Positions 1 to 5,236 of a stretch of 6,591 nt of DNA are shown here, piece after piece. The notes below the pieces were generated by a model that saw only the letters and a list, made by a program, of their open reading frames with translations, had not been told where the DNA came from and ran no database searches. The first letter of the stretch is position 1; each line of letters opens with the position of its first letter. The translations under genes were made by a program, and so were the position numbers. The stretch comes from an uncultured Gluconobacter sp. (GTDB taxonomy: Bacteria > Pseudomonadota > Alphaproteobacteria > Acetobacterales > Acetobacteraceae): assembly GCA_937880175.1 (NCBI GenBank), contig CALFLO010000150.1, positions 1 through 6,591 of the forward strand, given 5' to 3'.

Positions 1-1
1 C

Positions 2-520
2 CTAACCCCAGTCAACGATGACAAGGCCATCCTGGCCGGATGCGCGAAAGGCTGGCGGCCCACAGGACTGGACAAGCGCTGCAAGCCCCCCCCCGAAGCC
101 AGCCCCTCCCGCAAAACTCACAGGCTCATGCGCCCGGGATGGCAAAGAGGGTCCGACGCGCTCAAGCGTCACTGATCCGACAAGGCCGCTGCCGTCTATT
201 TCGCCACTTCGCGGGCAGATACGCACGACGGCAGACCCCGTATCGACCTCCCGGCAACTCCATGACAACGAAGCCGCCGCCTCTCCGCTGCGATTGATCG
301 CCCCGATAATATGATGACGCTGAAGGTCGCTCAGCAGCGTTGTTTCCAGAATGATGTCGACTGCACCAATCCGGATCCGGGGAGACAGGGCCTCATGCCG
401 TGTCACCGGTACGGTCGCCGGGATAGGCGGCTCCCACGGTGAAGCGGCTTCCCCCTTCGCGGAGACATGCGACGTCACCAGCATCATAGCGGCGAAAACC
501 ACCCCAAAACCCACTCGCAT
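2..520 (-). CDS. Secreted protein of unknown function, 172 aa
   Basis: The function is not recognised. The frame runs from ATG at 520 to TAG at 2-4, so the gene is complete at the window edge. A GTG start at 529 is possible, but GGAG lies 8 nt before the ATG and the GTG overlaps that GGAG, so ATG is preferred. Residues 1-21 look like a Sec signal peptide: Arg2, a hydrophobic core, and V-S-A before the likely cut at 21/22. The mature protein starts with a Pro-rich stretch (about 28-40), then a predicted helix around 60-75, then alternating beta-like segments. It has three cysteines (C89, C102, C153); C89 and C102 could form a disulfide in the periplasm. The C-terminal part has a Gly-rich patch (138-145). 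It lies 120 bp after the beta-propeller gene on the same strand, with a terminator between them, so it probably has its own promoter or depends on readthrough. The signal peptide and GC-rich third positions support a real gene. Confidence 0.72.
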   Translation of the reverse strand: MRVGFGVVFAAMMLVTSHVSAKGEAASPWEPPIPATVPVTRHEALSPRIRIGAVDIILETTLLSDLQRHHIIGAINRSGEAAASLSWSCREVDTGSAVVRICPRSGEIDGSGLVGSVTLERVGPSLPSRAHEPVSFAGGAGFGGGLAALVQSCGPPAFRASGQDGLVIVDWG

Positions 521-583
521 CTGCGACACTCCACGCGCGCCCTGTCGCCTCTATCAATGACGGAACGGACGCCTGCATAAAAC

Positions 584-616
584 AAAAAAAGGGAGACAGA
601 ACACCTGCCTCCCTTT
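584..616 (-). terminator. Intrinsic terminator of the creatininase/beta-propeller operon
   Basis: Read on the minus strand, a 12-bp stem (AAAGGGAGGCAG with CTGTCTCCCTTT, one G-T wobble) encloses the loop GTGTT and runs directly into a T tract (584-590 on the plus strand is all A). It starts 25 bp after the beta-propeller stop codon. Read on the plus strand it lacks a T tract, so it acts in one direction. It separates the operon from the 172-aa secreted-protein gene. Confidence 0.9.
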
Positions 617-640
617 CCCGATCCATCAATCCCGCAGACC

Positions 641-1867
641 TTACCGCAGGATGCCCGTGTGCCCGACGCTGTAACGTCCCGGCTGCGGCCAGACCGTCAG
701 ACCATGCGGCTCCGCACCCACCGGGATCTTGCGCATCGCCCCCGTATCGGTGTCGATCGCATAGACCACATCGTCGAACCGCCCCGAAAGCCACAGCAGC
801 TTGCCGTCCGCGCTGACATTGCCCATGTCCGGGCTGCCACCACCGGGGATCATCCAGGTCTTGATGACCTTGTCCGTCGCGAAATCAATGATCGACACGC
901 CACCCGGCCCATGCTTGGGACCATGAATGCGGTGTGACCCGCGATTGGCGACATACATCACCTTGCCGTCACGGCTCGGATACAGGCCATGCGTGCCGAT
1001 GCCTGTCGGGATAAAGCCGGTTTCCGTAAAGGAATCCCCGTCCACGACAAACACGCCGTCCGCCATCATGTCCGCCACATAGAACTTGTGACCGTCCGGC
1101 GCAGTCAGAATGTCCTGCGGCATGCCGCCCTTGGACAGCTTCAGCATCCCGATCATCTTCAGGTTCACCGTATCGACCTTGGCGACATAGCCACCAAACT
1201 CGCAGGTGAAGATCGCGTATTTGCCGTCGATGGAGAAATCGGCGTGATTGACGCCCTTGCATTCCGGCGTCTCGACCGAGCCCTTCAGCTCCATCGTATG
1301 CGGGTCGCGGAAATCCAGACGCTTGTGCGCCTCGGCCACCGTGATCGCGTATTTGCCGTCCGGCGTGAAATACATGTTGTACGGATCATCCACGGCAATG
1401 GACGCAGCCGGCTTGGCCGTCGCCGGATTGATCGGCGTGAGCGACCCGTCCGGACGGCCTTCGCTGTTATTCGTCACCCACAGCGTCCGCAGATCCCAGG
1501 ACGGCACCACATGCTGCGGCGAATGCCCGACCGGGAACGTATCCACGACCTGAAACGACACCGGATCAATCACGGAAACGCTGTCGCCACGCAGGTTCGG
1601 CACATAAACGCGGGCCGGATCATGCGCGATCGCAGGCGAGATATGGGACGGCGTCGTCTCGCTGTAGATATTCTTCGGATCAATGACCGGCGGCATGCCC
1701 GGGATCGTCTGGATGCCCGACGACGCTACGGGTGCCGGGGCCGCGACAGGCGCGGAGGCGTCGGCCGGAACCGGCACCATCGGCGCACTCGGGGAGTATT
1801 CCTGCGCATGGGCCGCGGCAGCTCCCAGCAGCGTCATCGCCACCAGAAGAGGAGTCTTGAATGTCAT
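641..1867 (-). CDS. Exported YVTN/YncE-family beta-propeller protein
   Basis: Predicted periplasmic seven-bladed beta-propeller of 408 aa. Residues 1-21 form a signal peptide ending A-H-A before Q22. Residues 22-60 are a Pro/Ala-rich linker. The propeller covers about 85-395, with repeated blade strands (RVYVPN at 86-91, LWVTNN at 129-134, DGKYAITV at 170-177, DGKYAIFT at 214-221, HKFYVAD at 260-266, DGKVMYVAN at 300-308, DGKLLWLSG at 354-362), each followed by a V-x-V/I-I-D type strand. This is typical of the YVTN/YncE and cytochrome-d1-like propeller group, whose members bind ligands or proteins and rarely have a proven reaction. C203 and C222 fall in the blade around 200-225 and could pair. 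The ATG is preceded by AAAGGAG with a 6-nt gap and overlaps the creatininase stop codon (ATGA), so the two genes are probably co-translated and act together. The fold is clear; the specific role is unknown. Confidence 0.9.
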   Translation of the reverse strand: MTFKTPLLVAMTLLGAAAAHAQEYSPSAPMVPVPADASAPVAAPAPVASSGIQTIPGMPPVIDPKNIYSETTPSHISPAIAHDPARVYVPNLRGDSVSVIDPVSFQVVDTFPVGHSPQHVVPSWDLRTLWVTNNSEGRPDGSLTPINPATAKPAASIAVDDPYNMYFTPDGKYAITVAEAHKRLDFRDPHTMELKGSVETPECKGVNHADFSIDGKYAIFTCEFGGYVAKVDTVNLKMIGMLKLSKGGMPQDILTAPDGHKFYVADMMADGVFVVDGDSFTETGFIPTGIGTHGLYPSRDGKVMYVANRGSHRIHGPKHGPGGVSIIDFATDKVIKTWMIPGGGSPDMGNVSADGKLLWLSGRFDDVVYAIDTDTGAMRKIPVGAEPHGLTVWPQPGRYSVGHTGILR

Positions 1868-2721
1868 GGATGGCTCCTTTGGAAAGACTGGATTGCCGCA
1901 ACCGCGGTCCGGATCTGCATCTCCGTGCCGATCCGGCCGAGCCCGGCCGATGCACGCCGTGGATCGCCACCATAGACGCCATCGGCCGCACCCGGTTTCG
2001 GAGCCGTACGCAATGCATCCTGACGCACAAGCGACGGATCGACCGCCAGCATCAGCGACGTATCGCTCAGCTCCGCATGAAGCCCCACCTCGGCCGCATG
2101 CCCCTGTGCCCGCAGGGCCTCGGCATACTGGTGAGGAACGACTTCATAATAATCACGCAGATAAAGCACAGCGGCCTGACCCTTCCAGGTCCGGTTCAGC
2201 TCCTGCGCCACCTGCGCCATAAAAGACTGGTATCCGCCGTGGTCGCCCAGCAGCACGATCCGGCGGAAACCCTGAACGCGGAAACTCTCCGCAGCGCCTT
2301 TGAGCAGCCCCTCGAACACGGCGGGCGGCACGGAAATCGTGCCCGGAAACTTCATGTGGGACGTGCGCGGGCTCGTAGACCCTTCCGGCACATACGCCAC
2401 GACAGGCGCCACCAGCGTATGCCCGGCCTGAACCGCGATCGCATCCGCCAGCACCTCAGCCCGCACGTTATGCTTGCCGACCGCCATGTAAGGACCGCTC
2501 TGCTCGGTCCCGCCTACGGGAATGATGACGGTATCCGTCCCCGCCTTCACATCCTGCGCCACCTCGGTCCAGCTCCGGCACGCAAACTCGGCCTGAAGCG
2601 CCAGACCGGCGCAATGCGCCCCCTCGCTGAGCACGCCCTGCGCGTGCGCGATCGAGACAGACAGCCCCATCCCGGCACAGAACAGGGCGACACGACGGGA
2701 CAGGCGAAACAGGTTGAACAT
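1864..2721 (-). CDS. Exported creatininase-family protein
   Basis: Member of the creatininase superfamily (metal-dependent amidohydrolases that also include the mycofactocin protein MftE), 285 aa. The N-terminus (1-27, with R9-R10, hydrophobic core, A-H-A before Q28) is a signal peptide, so this copy works in the periplasm; classical creatininases are cytoplasmic. The twin arginine is not followed by a full Tat consensus. Landmark motifs: GGTEQSGPYMAVGKHN at 70-85, where the usual form is near E-Q-H-G-P-H...T-D; LGDHGGY at 158-164, matching NGHGGN; and HAELSDTSLML at 215-225, matching HAGE.ETSLM. E73 and H161 are kept. The usual His two residues after the Glu is Ser75, and the usual Asp is His84, so the metal site is altered or belongs to a K-H-N subgroup. 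The C-terminal GGDPRRASAGLGRIG (251-265) is also typical of the family. The stop overlaps the start of the beta-propeller gene by 4 bp. The SD is weak (AGAGG about 13 nt before the ATG). The substrate is unknown. Confidence 0.88.
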   Translation of the reverse strand: MFNLFRLSRRVALFCAGMGLSVSIAHAQGVLSEGAHCAGLALQAEFACRSWTEVAQDVKAGTDTVIIPVGGTEQSGPYMAVGKHNVRAEVLADAIAVQAGHTLVAPVVAYVPEGSTSPRTSHMKFPGTISVPPAVFEGLLKGAAESFRVQGFRRIVLLGDHGGYQSFMAQVAQELNRTWKGQAAVLYLRDYYEVVPHQYAEALRAQGHAAEVGLHAELSDTSLMLAVDPSLVRQDALRTAPKPGAADGVYGGDPRRASAGLGRIGTEMQIRTAVAAIQSFQRSHP

Positions 2722-2842
2722 CCGGGCCGGGACACCTCTGGCAATGGCTGCCCTTCCCTACTCCATCTTGGGCTGCCTTTTCCAGAGCCGGGATTGCAGC
2801 CTTCCGGTCTTTCCGGAAACGGATCATGCAGTATAAGACCCT
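2722..2842. promoter_or_regulatory. Divergent promoter region with overlapping -10 elements
   Basis: These 121 bp separate the start codons of the minus-strand creatininase gene and the plus-strand DUF2721 gene. On the plus strand, TATAAG (2832-2837) ends 5 nt before the DUF2721 ATG, placing the expected transcription start on or next to the ATG. On the minus strand, TATACT (2835-2830) shares four of the same base pairs and could serve the creatininase operon, with a leader of about 100 nt. Neither has a good -35 box. TTTCCGGAAA (2810-2819) is a 10-bp palindrome at the -35 position of the plus promoter, with another TTCCGG at 2802-2807. GGCTGC/GCAGCC elements begin at 2746, 2771 and 2796, exactly 25 bp apart (the last inverted). 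The promoter and operator roles are inferred. Confidence 0.45.
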
Positions 2843-3340
2843 ATGCCTTTCCCGATTTCCTATGATCCCGATCCTGTCGACAGCGCCGCACACCTGATCC
2901 AGGTCGCGCTTACCCCCGTCTTCATGCTGTCGGGCATCGGCACCCTCATCAACGTGTTCAACACACGTCTGGCCCGCGTCGCCGACCATCTCGAAGACGT
3001 GCGCAAGAAACTTGGCACTCCGAAAACGGACGACACCCCCGTCGATCCCGTCGACACCCCCGCACGCCTCAGGAGCCAGCAGACCCGACTGCACCGCCGC
3101 GTTTTCGTTCTGGACGCTGCGATTCTCCTCAACGCGATCGGCGGCGCATCGACCTGCGGCGCGGCCATGGCGCTGTTCGTGGGCTCGATCCGGGACGCTT
3201 CGACGTCAGCATGGCTGCTCGCACTTTTCGGCATAGCTCTTGCCTGCACCGTCGGATCGCTCATGTTCTTCCTCGCCGACACCCTTCTGAGCTGGCACGG
3301 ACTGCGCCGCGACAGCGATCTGAGCCTCGACGCGGAATAG
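2843..3340 (+). CDS. DUF2721-family membrane protein
   Basis: Small integral inner-membrane protein, 165 aa, of the uncharacterised DUF2721 family. The family hallmark is the first helix and its exit: H-L-I-Q-V-A-L-T-P-V-F-M-L-S-G-I-G-T-L-I at 17-36, followed by N-x-x-x-T-R-L-A-R-V-x-D (37-48). A charged cytosolic segment follows (48-86, with KKLGTPKTDDTP and an R-x-x-x-Q-x-x-R-L-x-R-R run), then two more helices at about 87-115 and 121-148. The C-tail is acidic (DSDLSLDAE). Length and three-helix layout match the family; no function or catalytic residue is known. The ATG at 2843 has no convincing Shine-Dalgarno, and a -10-like TATAAG lies just upstream, which suggests a leaderless or weakly initiated mRNA. 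The gene stands alone: the next plus-strand gene is 283 bp away and no clear terminator follows. Confidence 0.85.
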   Translation: MPFPISYDPDPVDSAAHLIQVALTPVFMLSGIGTLINVFNTRLARVADHLEDVRKKLGTPKTDDTPVDPVDTPARLRSQQTRLHRRVFVLDAAILLNAIGGASTCGAAMALFVGSIRDASTSAWLLALFGIALACTVGSLMFFLADTLLSWHGLRRDSDLSLDAE

Positions 3341-3474
3341 TACTCCGCGCAACTTTATTTCAAAAGACACCCGAAACGGTACTGTTTCCCGAAAGAAATC
3401 GGGATCAGGACGTGACTCCCGCTTTACTTTAACAAAAGCGCAATAATCGCCCGTCGGGAACAAAAACGCCCTCT

Positions 3475-3523
3475 GCACAAAGAAGGCAAAAGTTTAAAAT
3501 GCCTTTATGCATAGAATGCAGGG
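3475..3523 (+). promoter_or_regulatory. Candidate promoter for the 45-aa protein gene
   Basis: This is the AT-rich core of the 283-bp gap (3341-3623). It holds two -10-like boxes, TAAAAT (3495-3500) and TAGAAT (3512-3517), with only poor -35 matches (TGCACA at 3474-3479 lies 15 bp upstream of the first). The second box is embedded in an inverted repeat, TGCAT-AGA-ATGCA (3508-3520), which could be an operator. A start near 3524 would give a leader of about 100 nt before the 45-codon gene. The rest of the gap holds small hairpins (TCCCGA/TCGGGA at 3387-3404, CGCTTT/AAAGCG at 3420-3440) without T tracts. I see no known riboswitch fold. Confidence 0.35.
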
Positions 3524-3623
3524 CTGACCCCGCATCTGTATTTGTTGCTTCAGACCCCGGTTCCGGAGTTTCTCCCGCTGCACGCCGCAAAACGGCAAAC
3601 AGAACCACACGGAGATTTTCCAA

Positions 3624-3761
3624 ATGACGTCCATGACCCTGATCCACCTGATCGGCCTTCCCACCAGCCTGCTCGCACAGTTCTCGATGGTTGCCTTCGT
3701 ACCGATGATCGGTGCCCTGATGATCGCCACGGTTGCTTCCGACCGCGTTTCCGAGAGCTGA
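3624..3761 (+). CDS. Small hydrophobic (single-pass) membrane protein, 45 aa
   Basis: A short gene of unknown function, from ATG at 3624 to TGA at 3759-3761. The start is set by GGAG at 3611-3614, 9 nt upstream. The product begins MTSMTLIHLIGLPTSLL, runs through one long hydrophobic stretch (about residues 5-38, Met-rich, containing P26 and the repeat-like M-I-G-A-L-M-I-A), and ends in a short polar tail DRVSES. This is the layout of a small single-pass inner-membrane protein, or of a helical hairpin if it bends at the prolines. By my count, 37 of 45 codons end in G or C, as in the flanking real genes, which supports coding. A strong intrinsic terminator begins 14 bp after the stop, so it is probably a stand-alone short transcript. 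It could be a membrane-protein regulator, a toxin-like peptide or a subunit of a complex encoded elsewhere. I recognise no named family. Confidence 0.7.
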   Translation: MTSMTLIHLIGLPTSLLAQFSMVAFVPMIGALMIATVASDRVSES

Positions 3762-3774
3762 TCACAGTTATCTC

Positions 3775-3813
3775 GGGACAAGCCCGGCCATCGTGCCGGG
3801 CGTCCCGCTTTTT
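3775..3813 (+). terminator. Intrinsic terminator of the 45-aa protein gene
   Basis: GGGAC (3775-3779) pairs with GTCCC (3802-3806), and GCCCGGC (3782-3788) pairs with GCCGGGC (3795-3801), with an AA bulge and the loop CATCGT. The stem is followed by GC and five T (3809-3813). The 12-bp GC-rich stem plus T run fits a rho-independent terminator for plus-strand transcription. It also lies just past the convergent transporter gene, but no T run follows the stem in that direction. Confidence 0.88.
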
Positions 3814-3839
3814 CCTCTCCCGGCTGACGCGTCTCGCGC

Positions 3840-5090
3840 TCAGTGCCGGACAGAGAGATAGGATTGCGGATCCAGCCGGCGGCGCCACAGATCGCACAGC
3901 CAGCAGCAGCTGATCCCGACCAGCATTCCGATCGATGTCGACCCGACCCAGTGCGTCGGCAGAAATGACATCATGACGCCTGCCAGACCGGCAATCGTCC
4001 AGTTCATCGTCCCCATCAGTGCCGAAGCCGCGCCCGCCTGATGCCCGTGATGCGTCAGTGCCAGAATCCCCGCATTCGGCCCGATGAAGCCCAGCGAAAA
4101 CGTGGTGCACCAGATCAGCGCACACAGGATCCACGGATTCTGAGGCCCCGCAAATCCGCTCAGACACACCGCCACGGCCAGCACACAGAACACCAGCACC
4201 GCCAGCATCCCGATTTCCATCACCCGCGTGAACAGGAAGCGCGTGGCCAGCTTCGCATTCACCTGCGACCCGATGATGAAGCCCACCCCGTTCAGCCCAA
4301 AGAAAATGGCGAACAAATGCGGCGAGAAATGCAGGATGTTTTCAAACAGCGCTGGCGCGTTGGACAGATAGGCGAACATCGTGAACGTCCCGAAGCTCAC
4401 GACCATCACCGCAGAGCAGAACAGCGGCTCCCGTAACAGGTCCCGGTAACGTGCCGCCATGCCACTGACCGGAAGCGCAAAGCGCCGCTCCATCGGCAGC
4501 GTTTCAGGCAGCAGGAACAGGGTGCCAAAGAACATCACCGTCCCGAAGACGACATTGGCCCAGAAAATCAGCCGCCAGTTCCCCAGATCCAACAGGAAGC
4601 TTCCGATCGAAGGCGCCAGAAGCGGCCCCAGACCAAAAATCAGCATCAGCTGCGACATGAGCTTCACACCTGCCGCCCCGGTCGCCACGTCCCGCACCAT
4701 CGCACGGGGCGCCACGGAGCTGATCGCGCCTCCCAGAGCCGCCACGAAACGCAGCACACAGAACATATGAAAGCTGGTCGTCATCGCCAGCCCGACAGAC
4801 GCAAGGGCATAGACCACAAGCCCGCACAGCAGCGGCAGCTTGCGTCCATAGCGGTCACAGAGCGGCCCCAGGGTGAACTGCCCGATCGCCAGCCCCGCCA
4901 GCCACGCCGTCAGCGTGAGCTGCGCCGATCCTGCCCCGTGCCCCAGATCATGTTCCAGAGCAGGAAAGGCCGGCAGATACATGTCTGTCGAGACCGGCCC
5001 CAGAATAAAGATCACACCGATCAGAACACGGGTCAGGGCGTTCATCCCCGCCGGGGACGACGTCTGTTCGGAAAGCGACGTAACGGACAC
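3840..5090 (-). CDS. Bcr/CflA-type MFS drug efflux transporter
   Basis: Inner-membrane proton-driven major facilitator, 416 aa, with about 12 predicted helices. Bcr/CflA signs: STDMYLPAFP (34-43) in helix 1; the MFS motif A GPLCDRYGRKLPLL (75-88) between helices 2 and 3; R-F-V-A-A-L-G-G (114-121) with P-R-A-M-V-R-D (128-134) around helix 4; and LAPSIGSFLLDLGNWRLIF (158-176), which resembles the antiporter motif C region. L-P-E-T (194-197) closes the first half. Family members export drugs such as bicyclomycin, chloramphenicol or sulfonamides, and some export amino acids; the substrate here cannot be read from sequence. The longest form uses GTG at 5090. ATG at 5045 (residue 16) leaves the full helix 1 intact and more room for a promoter after the pstS terminator. 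Neither start has a clear Shine-Dalgarno, so the N-terminus is uncertain. It is separated from pstS by a terminator and is probably transcribed alone. Confidence 0.9.
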   Translation of the reverse strand: MSVTSLSEQTSSPAGMNALTRVLIGVIFILGPVSTDMYLPAFPALEHDLGHGAGSAQLTLTAWLAGLAIGQFTLGPLCDRYGRKLPLLCGLVVYALASVGLAMTTSFHMFCVLRFVAALGGAISSVAPRAMVRDVATGAAGVKLMSQLMLIFGLGPLLAPSIGSFLLDLGNWRLIFWANVVFGTVMFFGTLFLLPETLPMERRFALPVSGMAARYRDLLREPLFCSAVMVVSFGTFTMFAYLSNAPALFENILHFSPHLFAIFFGLNGVGFIIGSQVNAKLATRFLFTRVMEIGMLAVLVFCVLAVAVCLSGFAGPQNPWILCALIWCTTFSLGFIGPNAGILALTHHGHQAGAASALMGTMNWTIAGLAGVMMSFLPTHWVGSTSIGMLVGISCCWLCDLWRRRLDPQSYLSVRH

Positions 5091-5116
5091 GCAGACACCA
5101 TGACTGGACAGAGCAG

Positions 5117-5156
5117 AAAACCGAAAACGGGCTTCCCCTGCTGGAGAAGCCCGTTT
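5117..5156 (-). terminator. Intrinsic terminator downstream of pstS
   Basis: On the minus strand AAACGGGCTTC (5156-5146) pairs perfectly with GAAGCCCGTTT (5135-5125). After one A-C mismatch, two further G-C pairs close on the loop AGCA. The stem runs into TTTT, CGG, TTTT (down to 5117). This interrupted T-rich tail fits a terminator for pstS, about 80 bp after its stop. The hairpin ends about 27 bp before the GTG, or about 72 bp before the ATG, of the transporter gene. Confidence 0.8.
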
Positions 5157-5184
5157 CCATACTCAACGCCTTTTTGTCCGGACT

Positions 5185-5210
5185 GACCAGCCCTCAATTC
5201 AGGGCCGGTC
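5185..5210 (-). other. Hairpin in the pstS 3' untranslated region
   Basis: Read on the minus strand, GACCGGCCCT pairs with AGGGCTGGTC through 10 positions with one G-U wobble, around the loop GAATTG. On the plus strand the same position is an A-C mismatch, so the fold favours the pstS transcript. No T tract follows, so it is not a good terminator by itself. It may stabilise the 3' end or pause polymerase ahead of the terminator at 5117-5156. Confidence 0.5.
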
Positions 5211-5236
5211 CGTCATTGCGGACAGGGACGCAGACC

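Noticed and set aside
989..1975. 328-codon plus-strand frame opposite the beta-propeller gene
   Set aside because: The product is extremely rich in Arg, His and Asp with no recognisable fold, and it runs across the boundary of two well-supported minus-strand genes.
1861..2865. 334-codon plus-strand frame opposite the creatininase gene
   Set aside because: Arg/His-rich shadow of a gene with clear family motifs; it also runs through the divergent promoter region.
3341..3623. Possible riboswitch or small RNA in the leader of the 45-aa gene
   Set aside because: I found only short stems (TCCCGA/TCGGGA, CGCTTT/AAAGCG, GCCG/CGGC) and none of the conserved cores I know for cobalamin, TPP, SAM, FMN, glycine or manganese riboswitches.
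3775..3806. The same hairpin as a terminator for the convergent MFS gene
   Set aside because: Read on the minus strand it is not followed by a T run, so only plus-strand termination is supported.
3550..4167. 205-codon minus-strand frame overlapping the 45-aa gene, the terminator and the end of the transporter
   Set aside because: It reads through a strong intrinsic terminator hairpin and overlaps the transporter in another frame. Its composition is Arg/Ser-rich with no domain.
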